64,000 bases of DNA from positions 18,412-82,411 of the forward strand of contig NZ_QUFI01000016.1 in NCBI RefSeq assembly GCF_003478505.1, written 5' to 3'. The position numbers and the translations under genes are program-made. Below the pieces are notes generated by a model, which saw nothing but the letters and a program-made list of their open reading frames with translations, was not told the DNA's origin and did not search any database. Source of the stretch: Clostridium sp. AF27-2AA. GTDB lineage: Bacteria > Bacillota > Clostridia > Lachnospirales > Lachnospiraceae. How positions within the stretch are numbered: position 1 is the first letter of the stretch; each line of letters opens with the position of its first letter. Below, piece by piece: positions 9,201-18,228 of this stretch.

Positions 9201-9688
9201 TGATCGGAGGCACAGAATTAAAAGTAGGAATCGGTGATATGAAGTTTTCACGAGGGGAAGGAAGGATCATAACCTATGCTTTGGGTTCCTGTATCGGGAT
9301 AACCTTTTATGATCCGGTTACCCGTCTGGGAGCACTTCTGCACATCATGCTTCCGGCACAGTTTGAAGGAAAGGATTCCAATCCATTTAAATTTGCAGAC
9401 AGCGGCATCAGGGAAACCCTCAGAAAGCTGAAAATATTCGGTATGGTAAAAAGCCGGATGGTAGTTAAGATCGCAGGGGGAGCCAAGATGTTTGAGATCA
9501 GCGGAAACAGCAGCTTTGGAAATATCGGGCAGAGAAATGCAGAAAGTGTAAAAAAAGTCATGGCCCAGGAAGGAATCTGTATCGCAGCAGAGGATACAGG
9601 AGGAAATTATGCCCGTACCATGCTTTTAGATCTTGCAACAGGCGATGTGATCGTGCGTACAGTGGGACGACCGGAACGCCATCTATAG
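9200..9688 (+). CDS. cheD: Chemoreceptor glutamine deamidase CheD
   Basis: 162 residues. The catalytic Cys is in the motif YALGSCIGITFYDP and the catalytic His in GALLHIMLP, both standard for CheD. It deamidates receptor glutamines and binds CheC to stimulate it. Translation is coupled to cheC by one overlapping base. A 70-bp gap with a small hairpin separates it from cheV. Confidence 0.94.
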   Translation: MIGGTELKVGIGDMKFSRGEGRIITYALGSCIGITFYDPVTRLGALLHIMLPAQFEGKDSNPFKFADSGIRETLRKLKIFGMVKSRMVVKIAGGAKMFEISGNSSFGNIGQRNAESVKKVMAQEGICIAAEDTGGNYARTMLLDLATGDVIVRTVGRPERHL

Positions 9689-9710
9689 CCAGGGCTTTCA
9701 TTTGTGGTGG

Positions 9711-9727
9711 TGTCACCATCTGTGACA
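9711..9727 (+). other. Small hairpin between cheD and cheV
   Basis: TGTCAC and GTGACA pair perfectly around a 5-base loop. No T-run follows, so it is not a standard terminator. It may mark an RNA processing or protein-binding site within the operon. Confidence 0.35.
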
Positions 9728-9758
9728 TGCCTGTTTACAGAAAAAAGGAGAGAAGATC

Positions 9759-10697
9759 ATGGTCAAAAATGAAAAAGAAGGGATTCTTTTAGAATCAGGA
9801 ACAAACGAGATCGAAGTAATGAAATTCACAGTTATGGGCGAATTTTATGGCATTAATGTAGCAAAAGTCCAAGAGATCATCATGAGTGAAAAGGTAAAAC
9901 CGATGCCTCATGCAAACCCGGCAGTAGAAGGTATCTTTAAACCAAGGGATGAGCTGATCACAGTGATCAACCTGGCAAAATATCTTACAGGAAATGATCG
10001 GGAAAATGGGCCAAGAGATTTGTTTATTGTAACAAATTTTAATAAAATGACCGTTGCTTTCCGGGTAGACAGCATCGAAGGTATCAGTAGGATCTCATGG
10101 AAAGACATACAGAAGCCAGATAAGACCATTGCAAATGGAGATGACAGTGTTGCTACCGGTATTGCCCAGTGCGGAAAAGAGCTGGTGATCATCCTGGATT
10201 TTGAAAAGATCGTGGCAGAGATCGCACCGGAAACAACCATACAGGTGACAGATGTAGATAAGATGGGAGACCGTCCTATCTGCAACAGTCCTATTGTGAT
10301 CGCGGAAGATTCCATTCTTTTAAGTAAAATGATCGATGATTCCCTGGAAAGAGCCGGATTTACCAATATAAAGAATTTTTCCAATGGTCAGGAGGCATGG
10401 GATTATCTTTCACAAATACATAATGATTCTGATCTGTATGATAAGGTCAATCTGGTCATTACAGATATCGAAATGCCGGAAATGGATGGCCACAGGCTTA
10501 CAAAGCTGATCAAGGATGACGAACATTTAAAGAAAATCCCGGTTATCATCTTCTCGTCCCTGATCAATGAGCAGATGAGGCAGAAGGGGAAAGAATTAGG
10601 TGCAGACGAACAGCTTTCCAAGCCGGAGATCGGGCATCTGATCACAGTAATGGATGAATTGCTTGCCCGTTTTAAAAAACAGCACAGTCAGCAGTAA
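9759..10697 (+). CDS. cheV: Chemotaxis coupling protein CheV (CheW + receiver)
   Basis: 312 residues. A CheW domain (about 15-160) contains the receptor/CheA coupling fold, for example [22 protein letters not shown] receiver domain (about 170-305) has the phospho-acceptor Asp in [14 protein letters not shown] and acidic residues in IVIAEDS. CheV links receptors to CheA and adapts by being phosphorylated. AAAGGAG precedes the start by 8 bp. It lies directly in front of the hemerythrin receptor-like gene. Confidence 0.93.
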   Translation: MVKNEKEGILLESGTNEIEVMKFTVMGEFYGINVAKVQEIIMSEKVKPMPHANPAVEGIFKPRDELITVINLAKYLTGNDRENGPRDLFIVTNFNKMTVAFRVDSIEGISRISWKDIQKPDKTIANGDDSVATGIAQCGKELVIILDFEKIVAEIAPETTIQVTDVDKMGDRPICNSPIVIAEDSILLSKMIDDSLERAGFTNIKNFSNGQEAWDYLSQIHNDSDLYDKVNLVITDIEMPEMDGHRLTKLIKDDEHLKKIPVIIFSSLINEQMRQKGKELGADEQLSKPEIGHLITVMDELLARFKKQHSQQ

Positions 10698-10711
10698 GGA
10701 GGACTCTAAGG

Positions 10712-11851
10712 ATGGAAAAATATGTATTAACACAAGATCTTGTAACAGGAAATGAACTGATCGACAGTGAGCACAGGAAGATTTTTGACGAAGTCAATAC
10801 CCTTCTGGATGCATGCTCAAAGGGAAAGGGAAGAGAAAATCTTTCAAGTCTGGGAGAATTTCTTGTTGAATATGTAACGAAACACTTTTCAGATGAGGAG
10901 GATCTCCAGAAGCAGTCAAAATATCCGGAATATACAGAACATCATAAATTTCATGAATGGTATAAACAGAAACTGGGTGATGCCATTATAAAGCTGGAGC
11001 AGGAAGGCCCGACGATCAATTCCCTTGGCGAGATCAACTATATGGTAAGCGTGCTGGTTAAGCATATCCGGGAAACAGACCGCAAGCTGGCCCAGTGGAT
11101 CCAGAATGGAGCCAAAAATGAAGTTACAGCTTCTAAAGTGGCAACAGGATCAGCTGTATCAGGGAAAACTTCCTATATGGATACCGTTACAAAAGATGAA
11201 AGTACAGAAAATCTGGATATCCGTCAGATCCTGGATATGAAAGAGCTTCAGAGGATCCAGGATTTGTTTTTAACGGCTACAGGCATGACAGCAGCAGTAG
11301 TGGATATGAAGGGAAAATATATTATAAGAGGAAGCTCCTTTACCAGTTTTTACAGCCGTTATACCAGTGGAAAACACAATGAACTGCGTGAGTTTACCCA
11401 GGATCTTACAGTAGGAGGATTCCGTGCAGGTACAGTGATCGGAGGTATCGTCCTTGGAGATTACCCGGGTGATTCAGCCCCGAGCCAGGAAGTAGTAAGT
11501 GCCAGTGGACAGCTTTTAGCTGAGATGCTGAATCTGTGGGCTAATGCCCTTTATTACCGGAAGAGCAATGCAGACAGCGTAGAAGCATTTGCAAAAGAGG
11601 AAAAGAAAGTACGGGATGCAGTAGGACAGATCAAATATAAGGCAAAAGGACTGGAGCAGACAGCCACAATGGAAAAAATGCTTTCCCTGAATGCAGCCAT
11701 TGAAGCAGGACGCGCAGGAAAAGCAGGTGTAGGCTTCGGGGTCGTGGCAGATGAGATCGGCCGTATGGCAAATGAGTCAGCAGCTGTATATCAGGAAATC
11801 CAGGAGCTGGTAAAACAGGTAGAGGAATCCATGGAACGCCTTGGCGAATAA
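10712..11851 (+). CDS. Hemerythrin-PocR protein with shortened MCP signalling tip
   Basis: 379 residues, no membrane segment. Residues 1-130 are a bacteriohemerythrin domain with all seven expected diiron ligands: H21, H58, E62, H77, H81, H118 and D123. Residues about 170-290 resemble a PocR sensory domain ([19 protein letters not shown], then [10 protein letters not shown]). The last 70 residues contain the conserved receptor hairpin tip ([20 protein letters not shown] followed by [10 protein letters not shown]) but almost none of the long coiled coil usually around it. Inference: a soluble oxygen- or ligand-responsive protein that docks on CheA/CheW/CheV. No HAMP domain. Confidence 0.8.
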   Translation: MEKYVLTQDLVTGNELIDSEHRKIFDEVNTLLDACSKGKGRENLSSLGEFLVEYVTKHFSDEEDLQKQSKYPEYTEHHKFHEWYKQKLGDAIIKLEQEGPTINSLGEINYMVSVLVKHIRETDRKLAQWIQNGAKNEVTASKVATGSAVSGKTSYMDTVTKDESTENLDIRQILDMKELQRIQDLFLTATGMTAAVVDMKGKYIIRGSSFTSFYSRYTSGKHNELREFTQDLTVGGFRAGTVIGGIVLGDYPGDSAPSQEVVSASGQLLAEMLNLWANALYYRKSNADSVEAFAKEEKKVRDAVGQIKYKAKGLEQTATMEKMLSLNAAIEAGRAGKAGVGFGVVADEIGRMANESAAVYQEIQELVKQVEESMERLGE

Positions 11852-11860
11852 TACAGTGTA

Positions 11861-11888
11861 TTTTTCTGATATCATGGTGTCAGAAAAA
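11861..11888 (+). other. Intergenic hairpin before parA-like gene
   Basis: TTTTTCTGA and TCAGAAAAA form a perfect 9-bp stem around a 10-base loop. It lies in the 91-bp gap between the hemerythrin gene and the ParA gene. It is not followed by a T-run on the plus strand, so it could be a processing site or a weak terminator read on the minus strand. Confidence 0.4.
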
Positions 11889-11942
11889 CGGCTGGCACCT
11901 GTGTCATTGTATGCAGAAAAGAGGATAAAAGGAGATACATAA

Positions 11943-12713
11943 ATGGTCATTACGGTTTCAAATCAAAAAGGCGGTGTGGGAAAGACCACAACATCAGCAG
12001 CGCTGGCGGCAGGATTTTCAATGGCAGGTAAAAAAGTTCTGTGTATAGACCTGGATCCACAGGGAAATCTTGGATTCTGCCTTGGTCTGGATACCGAAGG
12101 AGGATCTACCATACTGGATGTATTAAAAGGAGATATATCCATACAAAAGGCTATCAGCCGCACAGAAGGGATCGATATCCTTCCTTCTGATATTACATTA
12201 AGCAGCAGTGGTCTGGAGTATAATCCGGGAGAAGAAAAAGAATCTATTTTAAAAAATGTTTTAAAGCCGGTAATGGATTTTTATGACTATATTGTGATCG
12301 ATACACCCCCTGCCTTAAATCTTCTCACAGTTAACGCATATGCAGTTTCTGATTATCTTATTATACCAATGGCATCGGATATCCTCAGTCTGGTTGGTCT
12401 GTCACAGTTAAAGGAAACAGTAGAATCTGTCCGCATACAGATCAATCCCGGCCTTAAGATCATGGGTATCCTGCTAAACCGCTTTAATTCAAGAACATGT
12501 CTTTGCAGGGATGTATTGGAAATGGCCGGGCAGCTGGCCGCGCAGCTGGAAACCCGGGTATTTGACACAAAAATAAGGTCCGGAGTGGCTATTGCAGAAG
12601 CACCGGCCCATGGAGAAAGTATTTTTGAGTACAGTCCGAGAGCATCAGCTGTAAAGGACTATGGAAAGTTTTTAGATGAGGTAGAAAAGATCATAGGTTT
12701 CAGGGAGAAATAA
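11943..12713 (+). CDS. ParA/Soj-family ATPase in chemotaxis operon
   Basis: 256 residues. The deviant Walker A motif KGGVGKTT is at residues 9-16 and the Walker B-like region is VIDTPPALNLLT, both typical of ParA/Soj/MinD proteins. It lacks the N-terminal extension of plasmid ParA proteins. No parB is nearby. AAAAGGAG precedes the ATG. The next gene starts one base after its stop, so the two are likely partners. In Vibrio and Rhodobacter, ParA-type ATPases (ParC, PpfA) position chemoreceptor arrays. A similar role here is inferred from location only. Confidence 0.85.
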   Translation: MVITVSNQKGGVGKTTTSAALAAGFSMAGKKVLCIDLDPQGNLGFCLGLDTEGGSTILDVLKGDISIQKAISRTEGIDILPSDITLSSSGLEYNPGEEKESILKNVLKPVMDFYDYIVIDTPPALNLLTVNAYAVSDYLIIPMASDILSLVGLSQLKETVESVRIQINPGLKIMGILLNRFNSRTCLCRDVLEMAGQLAAQLETRVFDTKIRSGVAIAEAPAHGESIFEYSPRASAVKDYGKFLDEVEKIIGFREK

Positions 12714-12714
12714 T

Positions 12715-13455
12715 ATGGCAAAAAAAACAAATAAAACCTCACATGTGCTGAACCTCATCACAGGTTCACAGCCGCCAGTTGCGTCTTCTGGCGAAACACA
12801 GCCGTCTTCTTCAGCTTCCGGTGAAACACAGCAGGAAGGATCAGCTGCTGAAGAACCGGTAAGAGTGCCTTCCGCTAATGTGACTGTAGTTGATCCAAGA
12901 GAAGAAGGAAAGCTGTCAGAAGAGATCCAGAAGAATCTGATCCGTGAGCTGGAAAAAGAACAGGAAGAAAAACATGCAGAAGAGCAGGCAGAACAGTCCC
13001 GGGAGCAGGAAGAACAGCCAGAACAGCCCCAGGAGCAGACAAAACAAACGCAGGAACAGCCAGAGCAGCCCGAAGAGCAGCCCCAAATAAAGGTCGGGAC
13101 ACCTGTACAGGAAAAAACTAAAGAGCCGGGATCTCAGGAAGAGCCGGGATCTCAGGAAGAGCAGAAGCAGGAAGATGGTCCAGGTTACCGGGTCGTAAAC
13201 ATTATGGAGGAGATCCTTACTCCGGAACTGATCCTTGACGCCTTAAAAAGCAATGGCACCTGTACCTGCAGCCGCTGTCAGGCAGATGTAAAAGCGCTGA
13301 TGCTTACCAGGCTGCCTCCAAAATATATTGTAGCAGATAATACGGCAGTTCCGATGCTGTTAACTTATTACCACAATAAATTCCGTGTGGCTGTTATAAG
13401 CCAGTCCATAAGAGCCTGTATGGATGTAAAAGAACGTCCACGCCATATCTTATAA
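12715..13455 (+). CDS. ComFB-domain protein with long acidic/glutamine linker
   Basis: 246 residues. The N-terminal 75 residues are Ser/Thr/Gln-rich. Residues about 80-155 are a Glu/Gln/Pro linker. From about residue 160 (VVNIMEEILTPELILDAL) to the end is a ComFB-like domain with the cysteine cluster CTCSRC (C183, C185, C188) and the conserved LPPKYIV. ComFB domains are reported as cyclic-dinucleotide or cyclic-nucleotide receptors in some bacteria. In B. subtilis comFB lies next to flagellar genes. Starts right after the ParA stop. A late-flagellar promoter overlaps its stop codon. Confidence 0.75.
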   Translation: MAKKTNKTSHVLNLITGSQPPVASSGETQPSSSASGETQQEGSAAEEPVRVPSANVTVVDPREEGKLSEEIQKNLIRELEKEQEEKHAEEQAEQSREQEEQPEQPQEQTKQTQEQPEQPEEQPQIKVGTPVQEKTKEPGSQEEPGSQEEQKQEDGPGYRVVNIMEEILTPELILDALKSNGTCTCSRCQADVKALMLTRLPPKYIVADNTAVPMLLTYYHNKFRVAVISQSIRACMDVKERPRHIL

Positions 13456-13476
13456 ATTTTCATGCTGCGCCGAAAT
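13450..13476 (+). promoter_or_regulatory. Putative sigma28 promoter of fliD operon
   Basis: TTAT at 13450-13453, a 15-base spacer, then GCCGAAAT at 13469-13476. The -35 overlaps the stop codon of the ComFB gene. It matches seven other sites in the window. fliD starts about 98 bp downstream. Confidence 0.7.
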
Positions 13477-13573
13477 ATTTATATAGAATCTATAGGATCA
13501 CAGGGATAAAGTATACAGAAGCGGCGCATTTTATGTACTCCGCGACATCACATGACTGAAAGGAGCAGCAGAT

Positions 13574-16006
13574 ATGTCAAGTGTATCAAGTACAAGCAGC
13601 AGTCTTGGAAATACAGCTTTAAGAGGATTTGGTGGTTTAGCTTCCGGTATTGACAGGGATGCACTGATCGAACAGATGACAGCAAGAACAACATCCAAGA
13701 TCACAGCCAAGAAGCAGGCTATGACTAAACTGGAATGGAAGCGGGATGCATATCGTTCTATCAGCAATAAGATCATAGATCTTCAGGACAATTACCTTAG
13801 CTATTCAGCAACAAAGAGCTTAAAAAACAGTGATTTCTTTGCAAAAAACCAGGTCAGTGCACAGGGAGATCCTGCCTATACAAAATATATATCAGCGACA
13901 GGAAATGCAGACACTGCATCCAGGGTATCAGTTCTGGGGGTAAACCAATTAGCAACATCTGCCACATTGATCTCCGGCGAAAAAGGAGCTTCACCTATTA
14001 CCTTAGGCGGCATCAGCGCGTCTGATTTTAAAAATAAAGAAGTAAAGACCTCCAATCTTTCCGGAACGAAGCTGACATTTGGAACCTACAGTATTACAGA
14101 TAAGAAATTCACAGAGGAGGCAACCTTTACGTTCCCCACCAGTTATGAAAAAAAGCTGGACGGTGGAAAAACAGAGACAGTCACCATTGATTATACAGCT
14201 AGTTCTAAAGATATAGTAAACCAGCTGAATGAAGCCCTTGATTCCCAAGGATTTCTCGGAAAAGATGGAAAGAGCGGTATTAAATTTGAACTGAGTGGTG
14301 CTCAGATCCAGATCAGTCAGACACCAAATATTACCGATAAAGGAAAAAGCTGTGTGATCAGGGGAACATCATCTGCTTTAAAGAGTCTTGGCTTTAATTC
14401 CGACAAAAAAATGAATCAGGATGATATAGATAACGGCATTTCACTTAAGGAATTTAACGACCATACATCTTCATTCGAGGCTGCAGCTATAACAAAGCAG
14501 TCCCTTTCCAGCTATCTTAAGGGAAAATCAATTTCTGTTTCTTATGGCGGACAGACAAAGAATATTGAACTGATCGGCGATAAGGAAGAGATAAAAGAAT
14601 TTTCAGATTTTAAGACTAGCTTACAGACAAAACTGAATAAAGCCTTCGGTTCAGGAAAGGTTACTGTAGGTGAGGATGATGAACACAGACTGACGTTTAC
14701 TATTCCAAAAGACAACACTGCAACAGACAGCACTGCAAAAGACAACAAACAGACATTACAGATATCCGCAGACTCAAAGGAACTTCAGAATGCCCTGGGT
14801 ATCACATCTACCCAGTCAAACAAGATCAGTACAGGAAGCAGCCTGTGGGAGAACAGGGGCAAGCTGGGACTGGAAAAGTACAAGACAAAAGAAGACTTAA
14901 ACAATGCATTAGAGAACTTTACAGTCAATGGTACAAAAATAGAAGGCATTACTGTTGATACTACAGTTAGCGAACTGCTTACTGCGATCAATAATAATAA
15001 AGATGCAGGAGTAACTGCCACCTATCTGGGCAGGGAAAATAAATTTGTTCTTTCTTCCAATGAAAAAGGTGAGGGCCGTGAGATCAGCCTTGGTGCGGAA
15101 GATGATGCAGCAAATCTCATTTTCGGCGGGGTAAGCCAAGATGGCACAGACGGTGAGATGAGTATTCTCTATAATGGTGTAAAGACCACCATTACCAGCA
15201 GCAGCAATACCTTCTCCATTGACGGTCTGGATATTAGAGCCACTAATACATTTAATACAGGCTCTGCCACTGCTGAAGGAGGCGTCAGCTTTACTGCTTC
15301 AGCAGATACAGAAAAGGTGACAGAGACTGTAAAGAAATTCATTGAAGCTTATAATGCCATGATCGATGAGGTCCGCACCCAGGCAACAACCAAGCCGGAC
15401 AGTAATTATAAGCCTCTGACAGATGACCAGAAAAATGAAATGAATGAAACCTCCATTAAAAACTGGGAGGATAAGGCAAAAGAGGGTATTCTGTACAACA
15501 GCAGCGCTTTAAAAGATCTGGACAATGCTACCCAGGGTATTTTCTCTTCAATGATGATAAACGGTGTTTCTTATGACGATCTTGAAAAGATCGGAATTTC
15601 CTTCTCAGATGATTACACAGCAGGTGGAAAGATCGTATTTGATGAAGAAAAGTTTAAAACTGCCATGGACAGTGATCCGGAAAAGGTATCAGACCTGTTC
15701 ACAGGCACGCATGGTATTGTAAACACCATAGACAGTACTCTTTCTACTTATGCCACCAGATATGCAAGCAGGAATGGAAATTCCTATGGTGTGCTTATTG
15801 AAGAGGCAGGATCTGAAAAACTAAGCCTGACCCTGACTAACAACAGTATTTATAAAGAATTAAAGGATATGCAGGAAACCATCACAAACCTGCAGTCCCA
15901 GCTGTCAACTGAGCAGGACCGTTATATCAGCCAGTTTACGCAGATGGAAAGGCTGATCAATCAGATGAATTCACAGTCCAGCTACCTGTCACAGTTAGGT
16001 GGCTGA
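13574..16006 (+). CDS. fliD: Flagellar filament cap protein FliD
   Basis: 810 residues, long for FliD. The N terminus (GLASGIDRDALIEQMTART) and C-terminal coiled coil (DMQETITNLQSQLSTEQDRY followed by ISQFTQMERLINQMNSQSSYL) are the typical family ends. The extra length is a Ser/Thr/Lys-rich middle region (about residues 110-550) that would form the exposed cap domains. FliD caps the growing filament and helps flagellin fold. It is the first gene of a sigma28-type operon with fliS and a fliT-like gene. GAAAGGAG precedes the ATG. Confidence 0.93.
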   Translation: MSSVSSTSSSLGNTALRGFGGLASGIDRDALIEQMTARTTSKITAKKQAMTKLEWKRDAYRSISNKIIDLQDNYLSYSATKSLKNSDFFAKNQVSAQGDPAYTKYISATGNADTASRVSVLGVNQLATSATLISGEKGASPITLGGISASDFKNKEVKTSNLSGTKLTFGTYSITDKKFTEEATFTFPTSYEKKLDGGKTETVTIDYTASSKDIVNQLNEALDSQGFLGKDGKSGIKFELSGAQIQISQTPNITDKGKSCVIRGTSSALKSLGFNSDKKMNQDDIDNGISLKEFNDHTSSFEAAAITKQSLSSYLKGKSISVSYGGQTKNIELIGDKEEIKEFSDFKTSLQTKLNKAFGSGKVTVGEDDEHRLTFTIPKDNTATDSTAKDNKQTLQISADSKELQNALGITSTQSNKISTGSSLWENRGKLGLEKYKTKEDLNNALENFTVNGTKIEGITVDTTVSELLTAINNNKDAGVTATYLGRENKFVLSSNEKGEGREISLGAEDDAANLIFGGVSQDGTDGEMSILYNGVKTTITSSSNTFSIDGLDIRATNTFNTGSATAEGGVSFTASADTEKVTETVKKFIEAYNAMIDEVRTQATTKPDSNYKPLTDDQKNEMNETSIKNWEDKAKEGILYNSSALKDLDNATQGIFSSMMINGVSYDDLEKIGISFSDDYTAGGKIVFDEEKFKTAMDSDPEKVSDLFTGTHGIVNTIDSTLSTYATRYASRNGNSYGVLIEEAGSEKLSLTLTNNSIYKELKDMQETITNLQSQLSTEQDRYISQFTQMERLINQMNSQSSYLSQLGG

Positions 16007-16021
16007 TGGGGGTAAGGAAAC

Positions 16022-16429
16022 ATGTATGAAAAGTTTAAGCAGTACAAGGAAAGTACGATCTATTCTATGAGCAATCTGGAGTTGTTGCTTTTATTGTATG
16101 ACGAAGCAGTGAAGCGTCTGAAAATGGCACAGATCGCACTTGAGGATAAAAAATATGAGACTTTTGAAGAATGTCTCGAAAGAACAGGACGGATCGTCCG
16201 GTATTTAATACAGATACTGGATATGCAGTATCCCATCAGCAAGGATCTGAAACGTATCTATGAGTACCTGATCTATGATATCAGCCGTGTTAAAGCAGGA
16301 AGGGAACGCAGGGCAGAAGAGCTTCCAAGGATCAGCCACATACTTTCTGAATTAAGAGATGCATTTAACCAGGCGGGAAAGATTTCCGGTGATCAGCACA
16401 TTGTGAGAGAACGAAGTGTTTTCGGTTAA
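16022..16429 (+). CDS. fliS: Flagellin export chaperone FliS
   Basis: 135 residues with FliS features: the NLELLLLLYDEAVKRLKMAQ helix and a helical bundle through ISKDLKRIYEYLIYDISRV. FliS binds the flagellin C terminus and delivers it to FlhA. It follows fliD by 15 bp. Its end lies just before the next small gene, consistent with the fliD-fliS-fliT order. Confidence 0.92.
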   Translation: MYEKFKQYKESTIYSMSNLELLLLLYDEAVKRLKMAQIALEDKKYETFEECLERTGRIVRYLIQILDMQYPISKDLKRIYEYLIYDISRVKAGRERRAEELPRISHILSELRDAFNQAGKISGDQHIVRERSVFG

Positions 16430-16439
16430 AGGAGAATAT

Positions 16440-16844
16440 ATGAGTGCAGACTTGGAAACAATTGTGATATATCTTCAAAGGAGATATAATATATTAAGAG
16501 AAGTTTGTAGTCTGACGGAAGAACTGGCGGAGGCAGTGGAGCGAGGCGACACAGTCTCCGCCTCTCTTCTTTTAGATATGAGGGGAGAACAGCTGCAGCG
16601 CCATGCAGACTGTGAAGAACAGATCATCCTGCAGACTGCGGGAAACAGCCTTCAGGCCCGGTATCTACGAGATCTGGCTAAAGGTCCATTAAAGAATGTA
16701 AAAAGCTGTTTTCAGGGAAAGACAGAGCAGGAAAAAATGCTGGAGAAGCGTATTGAGGATCTGCGTTGCCGCACAGAAAAGCTTTTAGATAAGATACGCA
16801 GGATCGATGGGGGACTTAACAGAAGAATATCAAAAAACAGGTGA
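16440..16844 (+). CDS. Small helical protein in fliT position
   Basis: 134 residues from the ATG at 16440, which has AAAGGAG just upstream. An in-frame ATG at 16416 inside fliS is unlikely. The sequence is almost all charged amphipathic helix (LQRRYNILREVCSLTEELAE and MLEKRIEDLRCRTEKLLDKI). It follows fliS, where FliT, the FliD chaperone, is usually encoded. Size and helix content fit FliT or FlgN. No residue-level signature was recognised. Confidence 0.6.
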   Translation: MSADLETIVIYLQRRYNILREVCSLTEELAEAVERGDTVSASLLLDMRGEQLQRHADCEEQIILQTAGNSLQARYLRDLAKGPLKNVKSCFQGKTEQEKMLEKRIEDLRCRTEKLLDKIRRIDGGLNRRISKNR

Positions 16845-16850
16845 AGTTAA

Positions 16851-17942
16851 ATGGAAAATCAAAACTTTTATGAAGGCCGCATACTGGTAAATATGGCTGC
16901 ATTTGTTATGCGCCAGGATGATTTAAAGCCGCTTCATGGAAATCTGGACTGGGAAAAGCTGTTCCGGGTTGCAGATTATAATAAAATTTCAAACCTGATC
17001 TATCTTGCAATCCTTGGAAATAATGAAAAAATACCGGAACGGTGGAAAACACGCTTTTATGAGCGCTACAGTGATATTCTGAAATTCAACGAAAGCTGCA
17101 CAGAAGGAGAACGGGAGATACTGGTCCTTCTGGAATTAAAAAAAATCCCGGTACTTGTCCTTTCCTCCAGCAGCCGCAGACAGCTGTATCCAAGAGAGGA
17201 AATGGCGGGGGAAAGCTCTCTGAAGCTTTTTTTTCTTGACCCGGAAGATTATCTTTTTGCAAAAGGCTATCTGGTCAATATAGGCTACGAAACGGATACG
17301 CTCTATCCGGGAGTGGGTGAAAAGATGCGTATACCAGGCCGCTTTTCTGTTGAAATCTATGATACCTTTCCTTTTAAAACCCAGGTATACCAGAGGGGGA
17401 TGGAAAAGCTGATCCAGCGTGCTTTCCTGAAAGAAAATGAAAACTACATTTATGAATGGAATGCCATAGACCAGCTGGTATACCTTATGGTGCAGTCTTC
17501 TTACCTATATGTAACAGGACATCTGCAGATACGCCACCTGGCAGACTTATATGTATTTTACAGAAAAACAGCAGCAGAAAACCAGCTTCAGGATCTTGAG
17601 AACCGGTTAAAGGAATTTAAAGTAAATATACTGGCGCAGAAGCTTCTGCATTTAAGCTATATGTGGTTTGGAACACGGGAAGAATGTGCCAGCATGGAGA
17701 CAGAGGAAGAAGAACTCCAGGTATTTGATATACTGGAGAAAAATGTATTCTATGGCATGACTGGGAAATTTGGGCCGGAAACAGATGAACAGGCGCTGGA
17801 TCTTAGATCAGACATATTGAAAGAAGAAGAATGGGAAAACCGCATGGAAAAAAGAGCATTATTTTACCGGCGTCTGAGAGAGTTTTTTTCTCTCGTACGC
17901 CGGCAGCTGAAAGAGCTATATGATATTTGGTTTAGCAGATAA
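16851..17942 (+). CDS. Degenerate nucleotidyltransferase-like protein in fliD operon
   Basis: 363 residues. The layout resembles the uncharacterised nucleotidyltransferase family PF14907: an N-terminal helical part, a central region around VLVLSSSSRRQLYPRE and a helical C-terminal part (IDQLVYLMVQSSYLYVTGHL). In that family the central segment normally carries an R-x-x-x-DID metal-binding motif. Here the matching stretch reads GESSLKLFFLDPEDY, so the catalytic aspartates appear lost or shifted. It lies 6 bp after the fliT-like gene, so it should be made with the filament cap proteins. Function unknown. Confidence 0.55.
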   Translation: MENQNFYEGRILVNMAAFVMRQDDLKPLHGNLDWEKLFRVADYNKISNLIYLAILGNNEKIPERWKTRFYERYSDILKFNESCTEGEREILVLLELKKIPVLVLSSSSRRQLYPREEMAGESSLKLFFLDPEDYLFAKGYLVNIGYETDTLYPGVGEKMRIPGRFSVEIYDTFPFKTQVYQRGMEKLIQRAFLKENENYIYEWNAIDQLVYLMVQSSYLYVTGHLQIRHLADLYVFYRKTAAENQLQDLENRLKEFKVNILAQKLLHLSYMWFGTREECASMETEEEELQVFDILEKNVFYGMTGKFGPETDEQALDLRSDILKEEEWENRMEKRALFYRRLREFFSLVRRQLKELYDIWFSR

Positions 17943-17991
17943 GAGTCATTTTATCAGTATTCACCCGTTTGCGGGTCACTAAGCTTATGGT

Positions 17992-18228
17992 CTATTTCTT
18001 CATATAAGAATTCAGTCCTTTTTCAATAGAGCGCAGTGAATCTGTATCAGATAATAAGGCATCCAGGTTGCTGCGTTCTGCTTCTGTCAATTCTTCCCGC
18101 AAAATAGAAATATGCTTCGGGGCATTTATAGCCAGGCTGACAGATCCATTGTCGCAGTCAAGTACAGTGATGCGTATGTCATTCCCGATCAGGATACTGT
18201 CATTTTTTTTACGTTTCAGTATCAGCAT
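17992..18228 (-). CDS. csrA: Translational regulator CsrA
   Basis: 78 residues starting MLILKRKKNDSILIGNDIRI, the standard CsrA beta-strand core, with APKHISILREE at the RNA-binding surface. CsrA blocks translation of flagellin mRNA in Firmicutes by binding GGA motifs near the ribosome site. Its start overlaps the end of fliW by 20 bases. It is the last gene of the flgM-flgN-flgK-flgL operon and converges with the fliD operon. Confidence 0.95.
   Translation of the reverse strand: MLILKRKKNDSILIGNDIRITVLDCDNGSVSLAINAPKHISILREELTEAERSNLDALLSDTDSLRSIEKGLNSYMKK

Noticed and set aside
17963-17976. Hairpin ACCCG-TTTG-CGGGT between the fliD and csrA operons
   Set aside because: The stem is only 5 bp and there is no T-run on either strand, so it is too weak to call a terminator.
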